Origin: Anniella stebbinsi
Lineage: Eukaryota; Chordata; Lepidosauria; Squamata; Anniellidae
DNA: 64,000 nucleotides
Assembly: GCA_029215795.1 (NCBI GenBank)
Contig: JARDYH010000001.1
Location: 224,319,654 to 224,383,653 of the forward strand
Direction: 5' to 3'
Part shown: one piece after another, positions 10,511 through 22,400 of the stretch
Position numbering within the stretch: the first letter of the stretch is position 1
Layout: each line of letters starts with the position of its first letter
Notes under the pieces: generated by a model
What the model was told of the DNA's origin: nothing
What the model saw: only the letters and a program-made list of their open reading frames with translations
Database searches by the model: none
Translations under genes and position numbers: made by a program

Positions 10511-13500
10511 GGTAAATGAAAAGACACGTTTTCACAAGCATTGCCAAAAAGCATAGAGGGTTTTTTACACTATTAAAATTGTTCCAAAAAGACTGAGTAG
10601 TTTCAGATCAGCTCTTCTCAAAACTTTGTGAATAATAAGAATTATGTGATCCTTATGGGGGGAGGGGGGAAACCCTTAAGATCAGCCTGAAAAATCACTA
10701 AATACCTGAACTCACAGGAATTCCAGTCAGCTGCCAAGAACGGAATGTACTCCTTGCATTAAAATACTCCAAAACTCAATTCTGAAAGATTAAACACAGT
10801 TTGTAACAACTGAAAAAGTAACACTGAAACCATTCTAAAACTAATCAAGATTAAGAATGTGTCTGTCTCCCCTACTGTTAATCAGAACATAAGCTGGATA
10901 AGTACACTAGGAAACATATCAATTATAGTTACCAGCACAAGTCAAATGTTGTTTCAATATATGCTTTTAATTAAAAATGATTGACTTGAATGAACCAGAT
11001 CCCTGGGTGAGCCATAGCTTTAGACCTCTGCTGGAATCTCCAACATGCATTTCTGAGAGGCGTCTAAGCAGCTAGAGAAACAATATATGTCCAAAATTTA
11101 AAATTCAATTCCAGGAAATTGCACTTTCACTGTGCCTCCCCTTCCAAATTATAAACATACATGGTCTTTTGAAATCCTTGAAGCTTTATTTATAGACTTC
11201 AAAGCTTGCAAAATACCTGCACCAACCTGAACATCAACTGTACATGAAATGTTACATGAATGTAGACAATCTTGCCCTCAACATTATCCTCAGCTTTCAA
11301 ACATATAGTAATTGGTCACCATAGAAATGTCTAGCAAACAAGTCAAAAGCAGGTATGTTGATATACGAGACCATTGCCCCCCCCCAAAAAAAATCCACAT
11401 TTGTGTCTACTTTTAGATATAATTTCCTTACACGCAGCACAGGATGCACAAATGGGAGCCCCCTTCATTGGCTGTTCAGCGCCATTTGCAATGAACGTGG
11501 TTAAGCTGATTATAGTGTTTCCTATGTCTTCCTTTCCCACCCACCCCCAGCCCCAGCTCCAGCACATAAAAACAGGCTGCTATTGACAAGGTCGTGGTTT
11601 TCAAGGTTACATAAAAGACAGACCCAGCTACCTCCCAATTCTGCAACTTTGCTTCAGTACCACAGGCAGTGATAACAATGGAACACAAGAAGGCTAAATG
11701 TTAAAGAGTAAGGAATGCTACAGGAAAAAAATAGTTTTAGGGAAGCATAGTATTAAATATTTTAACATCATACTTCTTGTCAGGCCATTTGCCTGCATGC
11801 ATTTGTCACCAGCGTTAAAATAAAATGACAGGCAGGAAACTGCCAATCATTTACACGCTGGAGTAGAATTAAGACAGCCCCTTTAAAAAGCAAAACAACA
11901 ATCAAGTCTACGTCTCCCACTCTAAATTAAGAAAATTAAGACTGCCTTCTGAGGAATAATTTAGTTCCACCGTTGAGCATGATCAGCTGTTTCCAGCCCC
12001 TTTTCCCTGAAACGGATGGTTTCAGCTACTGTTTAGGAATGAATTTAGTAAAGGTAGTCCAACATGCAGCATAATCCCAAAATGTTATTAGTAATGCCCA
12101 GGGTTCGGATGTTTTGTACTGTGCTGCTAGCACATAAGCTTTACGAGACATGAACAGAACCAGCATACAAACCAGAATACTTGCTTTCCCTTTTTAAAAA
12201 ATAACCTTTGGCTAGCAAGTTAGTATACTTTGTCTTTCTAACATACAGACACACACACACACACACACTTTCTTGTATTTTAGACCAGCTGTTGGCACTC
12301 TAAATCCCGCTTTAAATCCACCAATAAAAATGTCCACTAACTTGCTCTCATTTTAAAATGAACCAGAAAACAAATCCAAAAGGCAGCATGGGAGATATTA
12401 ATTTAAATCATAATCGGAGACATTAATATAAACCACAAGGCTGTACCTGATGACTTAGAGACTGGAATGGCTCATCGATTCCAAGATGCATGACCTTTTT
12501 ATTCCCAGAGAGCATCCCCTGCTTTATAAAAATGCATCACTCAGCTATCCTATCTCTCAGGCATCTTCCAGGCTAGCAAAGAAAACATCAGGTCTCTCCA
12601 TTAGCAAGTGATATGTGGACTCCCCCCACCTCAAAAAAATATCAGATCTCAAATATACTTCACTCATCCACCCCCCACCCCCCGTGCAGTTACAGTCATC
12701 TAGTAGCAAAAGGGGCTGGCAGAGCTACATCAGTGATGCTGCTAATGCTATCTGAAAACACTAAGCTTACTGCTTAAAGCAATCCCACATCATCCAAACA
12801 GAGCAAGCCACGTCCTCCTCCAACTCCTCACTGGCGTTACTATAAACCCTTGGGTTGCCATTATGGATGATGATGTCTTTGTTGTTTAATCTCTAGACAA
12901 TTAAAGGTGAAAACAGCCATTATGCAACACAGATCGCTTTGAGACAGACAAAACAACAACGAAAAAGCCTATCGAAATGACATATCCAGGTTATCCAATT
13001 TTGCTTGCATGACCACCTCTTAGCATGCACTGCTGTTTTTCTGATAAGAAAGCTCCATAATACGATGCAAAAGGAAATTACCAGTGAGAAATCATATGCA
13101 ATTTAGAAGGAAGAAGATATTTCAGATCTTCTAGAACAGCTATTATTATGGTCTAACAAGTCAGAACTATTAAAATAAAAACACTCTTTGATTTAAAATA
13201 CATATCCTTTGTGTGTGTATGTGTAAAACGGCTGTGCTCCTTTTCAAAACGCTGTATCCTCGTTGCATTTTGAACACTGTTCCCTGGTAGAAGCCCAGAA
13301 ATCAACATAGCTTGAAATCATGCCAGTATTATGACAGAGCAAATGTACTTGGGTAACAAACAAAACAATCACATGTCGGTATTTCTGTTCTTGCAGCCCA
13401 TTTTACTTCATCAGAAATTTTATTGCTATCGTTTGAAGAGCTGCAAATAAATTATTAACAAGACACAAGAGTAACCTGATTACATCTCACACTATTTTAG

Positions 13501-13924
13501 CATAAATCACTCTGTGCCATTTTAAATTGTGATCACACTGAATGGATTGCTCTCAGATTTAAAAACCAAGATATATTTAGGGCAATGAACCCATTTATAC
13601 ACAGGCAGTGATCTTGAGACTAATAAAGTCACAATTATGCCATAGTTTTCAATGGGTTCAATCCAGAGCCAATGGTTTAAAGATGACCACCAGAACAGCA
13701 CTGTTTTCAGAATTACAGAAAGCATGTACAGTAGACAAATCATCAAACTCATTTCAGAAATTCCCAGAAAATAATATTTTTAATGGAAGAGAGAACTTCC
13801 TGACATCCACACTCCAATTTTGAGAAAAGACCAAAGTATTAGCTCTGCATGTTACCTCCATCACGCTAGCGATTTAGTGCACTCTCACCATGCCTGATGT
13901 GCAGATTTGCAGCACGGTACTCAC
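10511..13924. other. Repeat-poor intronic block
   Basis: About 3.4 kb with almost no recognisable transposon sequence, apart from a (ca)n tract at 12245-12269. It contains AT-rich homeobox/SOX-like words such as 'ctttgttgtttaatctctagacaattaaagg' split around 12880-12905. Repeat poverty inside an otherwise TE-saturated intron suggests constraint, but conservation cannot be tested from the sequence alone. Confidence 0.4.
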
Positions 13925-14300
13925 ATGATGCAGTGCCTGTCCTGCTGACACCCCGCCTCTTCCCCAGCCTTCCCTAGAATGCTAAAAGTCTGGATTATTT
14001 TCCCTAAGTGCATTTAATGAACCCTAAACCTCCGAGTAGTTTTAAAGGAACTGGGGGCTTGAATGGATTGCATCAGGTCCTGGCAGGGAAAAGTGATCTC
14101 TCCCAGCAGCTGGCTCCAAATAAAACCCAAACTTTGCATCCCAGGCTCGAACATGTTTTTTAAAATCATGCAACGCCTGAATCTTTGCAGAAACAGGATT
14201 GTACTCCCTCGATGCCCCTAAAGAGCCAAGCGAAAGGGTCATTCCACTTTTGCCCAGCAGAAAGGCGGTCTGGTTGAAGTACTCATCAGACAGGACCTGA
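13925..14300 (-). other. Candidate unannotated exon (possible truncating exon)
   Basis: On the minus strand, a long pyrimidine tract ends in 'tttctccctctag|tcagg' (acceptor after 14301). A good donor 'atcat|gtgagtacc' lies 376 bases downstream, with the last exon base at 13925. One frame is open from the acceptor for 85 codons (starting QVLSDEYFNQTAFLLGKSG) and stops at about 14042. In the frame set by SLC4A10 exon 1 (phase 0) the exon would read SGPV and then stop. I do not recognise the 85-codon peptide. It could be a truncating exon, part of a non-coding transcript, or chance. Confidence 0.35.
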
Positions 14301-14390
14301 CTAGAGGGAGAAAGAGAAGGAGAGGAGTGGAGTGGAGCGGAACGGAACGGAAGAGTGAAGGACCGAAAGAGCGAAAGAGCAGCTATTCAG
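14301..14390 (-). promoter_or_regulatory. Extended polypyrimidine tract before candidate acceptor
   Basis: On the minus strand, about 85 bases are mainly C and T, with repeats of 'gctctttc', 'cgttc' and 'cactc' and then 'tctccttctctttctccctctag'. Such tracts bind U2AF and PTB-type proteins. On the plus strand it appears as a ggagt/ggaac pentamer run (14318-14350). Confidence 0.45.
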
Positions 14391-15834
14391 GTGAAAGGGA
14401 TCATAAGTATGAAGAGCTTCTGCAAAAACGCAGAGGCAAACCAGGAAGGAAATTCGGTATGATGGAGGTCATAGACTCCATGAACTCCAATATTTCGCAA
14501 ATGAAAATAGTAGCACTTCTGTGCATGAGTGGACTCAAGGTGCATTCTGGCAGTCCAGTGATGTGATCTGGTGGGACAGTGGCAGGGCCAACAGAATCAA
14601 AATGTGCCAGAAGTGAAAATAGAAAAAGGACACGCATGCAGATGATTCCAGGTGACCACATCACAGAAGCACACTGTATGGCAAGAAACCTATTTAGTAC
14701 ACTCTATTGTATTTATGCATTTAGAGAGGCCATTGGTTCAATTTTACAGCTGAGGAACACTGAGGCATAAAATAAGAGACCTGCCCAAGTTTGGACAATG
14801 AATCTATGGCTCAGTATTCTTAAAAAGAAATAACAATAAAATGATAAAAAAGCACCTCTGAACATGCAGAATGCTTTCCTCTTTTCGTAAGATCAGGGGC
14901 ACTCTTTTATTACAAACTACCACCTTCCCATACATTTAAAATTAAGAAACAGGGCTTAACAGATCAAAGTCCCAGCTTCTTTCTCTCCAGACATAAAGCA
15001 CTGGCTCGACCTCCATTGCCAAATAACCAGAAGAACATGACCACTCTCAGAACAACACAATCCTAATTTTCTCTCTCCTTTCCAGCAACTCTTCACAAAA
15101 ACAAGTTTAATTTTTTAAAAAAAAAACAATGCTCCCTTATTATAGGCAAGCTATCTTTGCCTCTTCTCCCTGTCTTAAAATTTGCTAAGACCCAACTCAT
15201 CCAAGCAGCCTTCCCCCTCCCCAAGCAATAGCAGGTAAATCCTAGATTACAGCAAGGAAAGTACCTCTGAGCATATGCAAACTGCCTTTCCCTCAGCACT
15301 GAACAACTGCAATCTCTAGCCAACCCACAGACTTAGAATTCAGCAGCAGTTTGCCTCTAAGCACATGCTTAAGCAGGATTTCCAGAAGAAGTGCTGAGCT
15401 CACAATCCTTTTGCTACACGCACCACACACAAAAACAGCTCCTGGTTTTCTTCTCTTTTCCCCCTAACCCATTTAAAAAAACAATTTATCAGCATAGTGG
15501 AAGAAGGCAGTTTAATATCAGGTTTTTAAAAACTTCATCTCGCTGCCTTATCAATGAATTAATGAAGGAGATTGAAACTAGAGGGCCCAAACTCCTCCTG
15601 CCCTGCCTACAGTAAAACCATCTAATTTGCATTTAACACTGGAGAGGAAATTTCAGAGAGTTTGGGTCGAGTGGGGGTAAATCAACAAATGCATTTTAAA
15701 AAATAATGCATATTAGGGCAGCTTCTTTGCTCATCTTTTATAACATCACTTTTACATTTTACAGTAAGTCATAAATAATGTAAATAATGGATAATTATAG
15801 TTTTGGCATCATCATAATTAAGGAGCTCTAAGGG

Positions 15835-15867
<33 letters not shown>

Positions 15868-15949
15868 TATATACACACAAACAGAGAGACACCTTTACTA
15901 GGCAGATTGTGTTATCCAGACAAAACATTGGTGCTCTTGGTTAGTTCAA
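14391..15949. other. Intronic spacer with GA microsatellite
   Basis: A (ga)n tract lies at 15835-15862. No other tandem repeat, gene or clear TE was recognised, so this extends the repeat-poor block. Confidence 0.45.
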
Positions 15950-16735
15950 CCTGTTCCGGATGGGGTTACACTCCCCCTGAAAACAGGCTCACAGTTTGGG
16001 TGTAGTCTTGGACTTGATGCTGAACCTGGGTGCCCAGGTCTTGGCGGTGGCTGGGAGTGCATTTGCACAGCTGAGGCTAGTGTGCCAACTGTGTCTGTTC
16101 CTAGAGATATCTGATGTGGCCGCACTCATGCATGCCTCAGTTACATCCCACTTGGACGTAATACCCTCTGTTTGGGGCTGCCTTTGAAAACTGTTCAGAA
16201 ATATCAGCTGGTCCAGAATGCTGCGGCCAGATAGTTGACTGGGGCCATTTAGAGAGAGCACGGGACTCCCTTGTCAGAACAGATTCACTTGCAACCAGTT
16301 TCTGAGCACAATTCAAAGTGCTGGTTGTGACCTATAAAGCCCTACACGGTTTGGGACCAGACTACCTGAAAAACTGCCTTCTCCCATATGAACTTGCCCA
16401 GGTGTTTAGATCTTTGGGAGAGCCTCTTCTTTCAGTATCACTGCCTTCAGAGGCATGCTCGATAGCTACACAAGAGTGTGCCTTCTTGGTGGTTGCTCCC
16501 AGGTTGTGGAGCTCCCTGCCGAGGGAGGCTAGGTTGGCTCCCTTTCTGTTGTCCTTCTACCGGCACACAAAGACATTTTTATTCAAACAGGTCCTTGGCA
16601 TGTAAGCTGGTCTCTTGGGTTTTGTGCTGATTTTATTCTGTTTTAAATGTATTTGTTTTATTATTGTTTTAATCAAGGTTTTTCTATTTAATTTTTTTCC
16701 AAGTTCCTATTTATTTATTTATTTATTTATTTATT
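15950..16735 (+). mobile_element. L2-like LINE fragment, RT C-terminus and 3' UTR
   Basis: Plus-strand coding remnants QKYQLVQNAAAR and LVVTYKALHGLGPDYL, then VVAPRLWSSLPREARLAPFL and KTFLFKQVLG, follow the same order as in the copy at 1-640. Stops in the upstream half show decay. The 3' untranslated part runs into a (ttta)n tract at about 16705-16735. Confidence 0.8.
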
Positions 16736-16960
16736 ACATGTCTATACCACCCAATGGTCAAACTTCTCTGACAGTTCACAAAAATTAAAACCTCTCTAGG
16801 GAGCTCATTCCCCAATCGGGGTTCCACAGCAGAAATGGTCTTCTTCTTGGTAACCACCCTTCTCACTTTCTTTGGCAGGGTTTCCTGGAGAGGGACCCCT
16901 GAAGATGATCTTAGGGTCCAGGCAGGTACATATGGAAGGAGACGATCCTTCAGATAACCT
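16736..16960 (-). mobile_element. L2-like LINE fragment (reverse), internally deleted
   Basis: Minus-strand tail 'ctataccacccaatggtcaaacttctctgacagttcaca', then coding remnants YLKDRLLPYVPAWTLRSSSG and AVEPRLGNELPREV. The sequence between the last motif and the tail is missing compared with the other copies. It sits tail-to-tail with the element at 15950-16735. Confidence 0.7.
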
Positions 16961-16964
16961 GTAA

Positions 16965-17050
16965 TTCCTATGACTGTCAGCTGCCTTGAGTGCCATTTTC
17001 TTGAGAGAAAGGTGGGGTACAAATCAAATGAATAACAACAAATAAATGCT
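16965..17050 (+). mobile_element. LINE 3' tail fragment
   Basis: 'Cagctgccttgagtgcca...gagaaaggtggggtacaaatcaaatgaataacaacaaataaat' matches the 'ggcgggatataaat...aataaataaa' type of reptilian LINE tail. The 5' part is absent. Confidence 0.55.
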
Positions 17051-17539
17051 TGTCCTGTGCTTCAGCTGCCATAGATAGGCCAAGGGCAAACAAAAAAGGG
17101 GGTAGGCTTTTTTTCTTTTCTTTTTTTTACCAACTGGGGTGACTGGAGGGATGGAGTTTTCCCTGGACAAATCTCTAACACAGTGGCTGCTATGGCGGAA
17201 TGAAAAGATTTGACAGGTACATTGCTCTATTCTAAACTAAACAAAGGAAGCTAAATTAATTCTTGTTGATTCAAGGCAGGGATGTCACTAGGCCTGGGCC
17301 CACAGACCCCAGATCTACTTCTTCGTCCACCAAGTGTCAGCCAGCTAGTGATGCCGAAGTCCCTGGCCACTTTCTCTTTCAACTGAAATGCAGTGGCTGC
17401 AGCAATTCAAGCAAAAGAGAAAGCCACCCACCAACACTCCCAAACAGACATTCCATACCAAGCATCTGATGGGGCGGTGACATCCAGCAGAGCAAACCTG
17501 GGCCATATGGGGAAAAGCCTCCACAAATCTCAGCCAAAA

Positions 17540-17680
17540 TCTCATGGGGTTTTGCCAACTCTAGTGATATCTTGCCAGCTGTCACTTGATTTTGTCAAGT
17601 CTCACAAAAAGTCATTAAGGCTTGCAGGACTTCGCCAATTCTCATGAGATTTCATCAACTCTCATGGGATTTCAGGTGAA
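17540..17680 (+). repeat. 20-bp minisatellite, seven degenerate units
   Basis: Units start at 17540, 17560, 17580, 17600, 17621, 17640 and 17660. The best conserved are TCTCATGGGGTTTTGCCAAC and TCTCATGAGATTTCATCAAC. Period is 19-21 bases. Outer units are most alike; inner ones have diverged. Confidence 0.75.
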
Positions 17681-17891
17681 ACTCAAGGGACCCATATAGG
17701 GCTTCTCCCCATCTGGCCCAGTCTCAGCCTATGAGTGGCTACTGCCAGGTTGGGTGCTTCCGCTTCGGGCCTGGCCATCCATGTGCCAGCTATGGAGTGC
17801 TTGGCCAGCTGGGAGGGGAAAACAGACCCCCAAATCTGTTAAGTAACTACCAACACCCAGGTTCAAGGAGATGCATTTAGGTATCCATCTT

Positions 17892-18406
17892 TAGGGTGCA
17901 ATTCTATGCACCCTAGAGGAGGTCGGCAACAAGAGAGAGGGCCTTCTCTGTGGTGGCTCCCCAATTGTGGAACGATCTCCCTGTCGAGGCCCGCCTGGCG
18001 CCAACATTGTTATCTTTTCGGCGCCAGGTCAAGACTTTCCTCTTCTCTCAGGCATTTGGCAATATCTGAGGAGCCTGGGTCTGTTTTGTTTTGTTTTTGT
18101 AGGTTTTTTTTGTTTTTTTTTGTTTTTTTTTTTTTTTTTTTTGTTTTTTTTTTTTTTTTTTGAAGTGTTGAAGTGGTTTTTAAATGTACAGATTGTGTGT
18201 ATGTTGTATGTTTTTGCTGTTTTAATTTTTGTATATTGTTTTTAATTGTTTTTAATCCTATGTAAACCGCCCAGAGAGCTTCGGCTATGGGGCGGTATAC
18301 AAATGTAATAAATAAATAAATAAATATGCATGTTTAGACAGAAAAAGGGCCTGCAACTCCCAGCAAACAATTTTTCTGTCTAAACGTGGGTAGGACTGCA
18401 CCTTTA
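17892..18406. mobile_element. Short foldback element split by an L2-like insertion
   Basis: The halves 'ttagggtgcaattctatgca' (17891-17910) and 'tgtttagacagaaaaa...gtctaaacgtgggtaggactgcaccttta' (18331-18406) together form the same foldback repeat seen intact at 30521-30657 and 53648-53780. The LINE end at 17911-18324 interrupts it. Confidence 0.65.
17911..18324 (+). mobile_element. Young L2-like LINE 3' end with T-rich expansion
   Basis: The plus-strand RT end and tail closely match the inverted copy at 1-640, including the 'gcctggcgccaacattgttatctttt' region. The insertion is flanked by TATGCA at 17905-17910 and 18325-18330, a probable target-site duplication. An interrupted T run at about 18096-18160 is longer than the matching A-rich stretch in the left copy. 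Confidence 0.8.
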
Positions 18407-18824
18407 ACCCCATAGAACTCAGAAAATAAATCCCCAGGGAAACAAAATCCAATTAATTTCTACAGTTCCTGCTTACCATAATCACACTGTTACAGTACTA
18501 CTAACACACCAACTTTGGTTTAATGCCTTTTCCCTAGATACTATGATTTGATAGCACCATCCAGTTTATGGATAATGGTTCTACACATCTTACAGATCAC
18601 ATATTCCCCACCGCTCCAAGAAGGTACTAGAGTCCCCATTTCAAATATTAAATGATGCACATGTATATAGGAAGTATGATTCCATCATGTTCCTTGCATT
18701 TATGAAAGTGATTAACATCCACAGTCATTCTGGGAATAGACCCGTGGGCTCACTTGGAAACTCTTGTTCCTGCTCTTACTTCTCTATAGATGCTGCTTTT
18801 TGGTGAGAGGTCTGGAAACCAAGT

Positions 18825-19175
18825 CCAATGAGGAATGGTGGAAAGAGTTGGGAGTTTTAGCCTGGGGAAGATTAAGAGGAGACAAGATAGCTGTCTTCAA
18901 ATAACGGAAAGGCTGGCATGTAGAAGATGAAGAAGACCCGATCTCAGGACTAGAATCAATGGGTTCAAATTACAAGAAAGGAGATTTTGACAAATATGAA
19001 GAACTTCCTTATGGTAGGAGCTGTTCAACAGTGGAACAAAGTATCTTGGAAAGTCATTGGCTCTCTTTTGCTAAAAGCTGGACATCCGTTTGTCAGGGAT
19101 GCTGCAGCTGCATCCAACATTGAGCAGGGGGTGAACTAGATGACCTCCAAGGCCCATTACAGTTCTATGATTTTA
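18825..19175 (+). mobile_element. CR1 LINE 3' end
   Basis: Decayed coding and tail sequence including 'ttgggagttttagcctggggaagattaagaggagac', 'agctgttcaacagtggaac' and 'gtgaactagatgacctccaaggccc...ttctatgatttta'. This follows the standard CR1 end with its terminal 'attctatgat' motif. Confidence 0.75.
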
Positions 19176-20849
19176 CACTGGATGAGGATATGCCACTTTT
19201 CCAACCCAGCACAGAAAAGACCTACCTTAAATCATGAGCATTCAGATGTTGTGTATGCAAGGGAGTATTTTTTATATATATATATTTATATACTTTCAAA
19301 CATACCTCTGTCTGCTATAAATCAGTCCTCATCTTTCTTTAACTTCATGCTGAGCCTGGCAGTGAGCAAAAGATTAGGGGGATGGTTGTGTTTTGTTAAA
19401 AATGTTCTACTGAAGGAGGGCAGCTTTACAGAACTGTTCAGAGTTGCATAGAAGAATACATTTTGGCACATAGAGCTTAAGCAGGAGTGAGAAAAGCTGC
19501 CACTAGCTTGGTTCATCTTAGATCTAGCCAACTATTCATTTCTAGGCCACGAGGTCAGAAAGTTACTCGACAATTTGGTCCACTGTGTACCATATTTTTT
19601 TAAAAAAAATCTAGTCATAGGAACTTTCAGATTCTTCGAAAGTATAAATATTTATGCCCTGGAATCTTACATAATTTTAAGCACACTGATTTGCAAGGGG
19701 GGAAGGGGAGAGAGAAAAACCTTTGAGTACATCCATGCCACCAGACTTCAAGCAGCTGCTTTAGTAATAGAGAGCAGGGACAAAGGACTTGGTGGAACAT
19801 ATGCTGTGCTCCTCTGGAGAATGACAAATCAGTCAGTCTGGTTTTAAATTTAGTTGATATTTCCCCTAACCTATTTTAACACTAAATGTTCTTATAAAAT
19901 ATGCCACATTTTCACACAGGGGAATGAAAATTATGGCACGGGGATCAAGGAAACGAAACATCTACTGCTTGGATCCAAAGAAGCATGAGTGGAAGGAAAA
20001 GAGACCCATGAACAAGTCCCTTCTTCTATTGTGGCCTCTGTGCTTCTTCTTGTGCAAGAGGGCATGCAAGTTACTGCATCCATGGAAAAATACCCTTGGA
20101 GGTGGCTTCACTTTTTTATGCAACACTCTAGTGCAGGAGTAGGGCAATCCGTCTCCTGGCCATGCATGAGGTTTGTCAAAGCATGGCTCCTTTATCTAGT
20201 ACTGTAGGAGAGGATCACGCCGATGGGGACCACACCGTTAGCAATATTCAGGGCTCAATAGGCTTTCTATTGATGTTCAACACGTCAAGTTTTCATCTTC
20301 CTGGCTGGCATGATTTAGTATGATCTGTAGCGGTTTTGGTTTGGAAATTATTGAGATGATTCCACCTTGCCGTAGATTTATTTACATTCCATCCTTATGT
20401 GGAGTGCAGAAAAGGCGGCCAGCCATGAAGCTTTTGAAGGTCTGAGCCAGTTTTCATGAAACCAGCATCCAAAATGTGAAGTTCTGTTTTGCCAATTTTT
20501 TGTTGTTTATGATGTTGGTAATTGCAAGGCAGTTCTTTTATGTTTTCAAATTTGCATGATGGTATAACACAACACTGAATGATATCAGTATGTAATCAAC
20601 AAATGAAAATGGTTCCGTTTGTATTCCTCAGTAAGACCATGTAAAGGTCAATTTGGAACTGGGGATGGGGAGAGCGGCATGTTAACTCCAAAACTGCATG
20701 TCATTCCTTGTTTCACCCTCTTGATTTTTGCACGGGTGCCACATGGTTTGCTGGATTTTATTTATATTTATTCTATTTTAAAGGTATCTCTTTGCCCTTC
20801 AGCAGAACTTGAAGTGCCACTTAGAAAAACCAAGAAAAAAAACCAGTAA
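19176..20849. other. Intronic spacer, nothing recognised
   Basis: A short (ta)n run lies at 19272-19292. Otherwise no gene, tandem array or known TE landmark was found. Confidence 0.45.
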
Positions 20850-21290
20850 ATGAATAAACAAACAAACAAATAAACAATGTATTTTAAAAGATCATGAATA
20901 TAATCAAAAGCCTGGGAAAGTGAAACGCCTTTGTTTGGCACTGAAAAGATAACAATATCGGCAGCAAGCAGGCCTCTCTGGGGAAGGAATTCCACAAACA
21001 GGATGCCACTACTAAAAAGTCTCTACCTCAGATGATGGCAGTACCTGGAGGAGAGCCTCCAAAGTTGATCTCAATAGGCAGATTGATATGGAAACTGATT
21101 GCTGGGGAACATGGGTGGAGAGGGTGCTGTTGCACCCTGTCCTACTTGTGGGTCCCTAGTTGGCCACTGTGTGAACAGAGTGCTGGACCAGATGGACCGT
21201 TGGTCTGATCCAGCATGGGTGTTCTTATGTTCTTAAGTCCTAAGATGTACAGGGCTTTAAAGTGATGTATCAGAGACACGGGGGTGGGGG
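20850..21290 (-). mobile_element. L2-like LINE fragment interrupted by CR1
   Basis: Minus-strand remnants such as 'tttggcactgaaaagataacaatatcggcagcaagcaggcc' match the 210-300 part of the copy at 1-640. The LINE resumes after the CR1 insertion with 'tcctaagatgtacagggctttaaag'. Confidence 0.6.
21097..21237 (+). mobile_element. CR1 LINE 3' end inserted in L2-like copy
   Basis: 'Attgctggggaacatgggtggagagggtgctgttgcaccctgtcc' leads to 'gtgctggaccagatggaccgttggtctgatcc' and the terminal 'gttcttatgttctta'. It is a 5'-truncated CR1 end. Confidence 0.85.
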
Positions 21291-21360
21291 AGATTTATGC
21301 AGTTATCCCCTTTGCCTTGCCTGGTTTGTTCCATCCTGAAGCAATGAATGAACCCTATGA

Positions 21361-21830
21361 TCCAGTCCCACACAATATATCCCCGTAAAAATGTTGAGGT
21401 CCAGAGGTTTTCTCTGCTGATATGTGATCTTAAAGTATTGGATTAACATAATAATTTGGGTAGGCATTCTGATTCTTGTGCGAAACCTTTTTAGGTGCTA
21501 TTTTCAAAATGGCAGGCAGTTTTCTATAGGTCACTAGTTTTCGTCAACCACAGAAGTTACTATCTTGTGTTTGGTATCAAATTATAGGTTTTCAGGGTCA
21601 AGGAATTCAAAGAATAAGTTATTTTAATTGTCAGAGTACTCCTTCCACCATTTTCCAAGATGGCGCTGAAATGTTGTCTCATTTTCTCAAATCAACTTAC
21701 AAATCAACTTACAAATATGATTTTGGTTTCAAACTATAGTTTTTTGGGGGGTCAAGGAGGTCAACATGGCATTAATTTTGATGGAAAGGCTGTCCTTCCA
21801 CCATTTTTAAAAATGGCATCCAAACATTTA
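21361..21830 (+). repeat. Left terminal inverted repeat
   Basis: Shares with the right repeat, in inverse order, blocks such as 'ttttctctgctgatatgtgatctt', 'cttgtgcgaaac', 'caaccacagaagttactatcttgtgtttggta' and 'ccatttttaaaaatggcatccaaa'. The last is itself a small palindrome at the inner edge. Confidence 0.85.
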
Positions 21831-22048
21831 TTGATACACACATTCATATTTAATGGGTTCTTCTCTTTTCAGGTTTGGTGAAATGAAAAATATGAAACTA
21901 TGACTGAAAAGGCTGGAACTAGTGTTCTATTGATAATTTTGATTTCCAGGATAACTCTTCATTATCAGGGACATATGGCACTCATAATACAGCTCTTGTG
22001 CTCTTTAATAATTGCTGTGGTGGAGTAGGGCCTGGCAAGCCAACAATG

Positions 22049-22370
22049 GCCCTTTTCAGACAACACGTTAAACCATGATGGTTAAGCATTTTGAGCTAAA
22101 CAATGGGCCTGTTCAGATGACACTTCTGGCTCTGTAGTTAGCGAAACTGTGGTTCTCTGGGGTTAGCACTAACCACAAGCCGTGCTATCACACGCAACAC
22201 TTTAAGCCATGGTTAGAGCCACTAACCCTACTTGGTCTGACTGTGGTTAGTGAGTGAGCAGGGTTTAGCAAAACACATAGCACAAGACACCTTAAACCCT
22301 GCTGCTTAATCAAAAGCCTTAACCAGCAGGGTTTAAGGTGTCTTCTGAACAGGCCCATAGTATCTAAAGA
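22049..22370. mobile_element. Nested foldback elements inside the transposon
   Basis: A partial element ('ggcccttttcagacaacacgttaaaccatgatgg...') is followed at about 22123 by 'gggcctgttcagatgacactt'. Its inverted partner 'aaggtgtcttctgaacaggccc' ends at about 22360. The inner element also holds inverted 'aaccctgctgctt / aaccagcagggtt' arms. Non-coding, hAT-MITE-like. Confidence 0.7.
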
Positions 22371-22400
22371 TTACTAAACCATAAAAAAAAAATAGAAATA

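Noticed and set aside
17906..18245. Phe-rich plus-strand frames
   Set aside because: They read through the LINE end and its interrupted T run.
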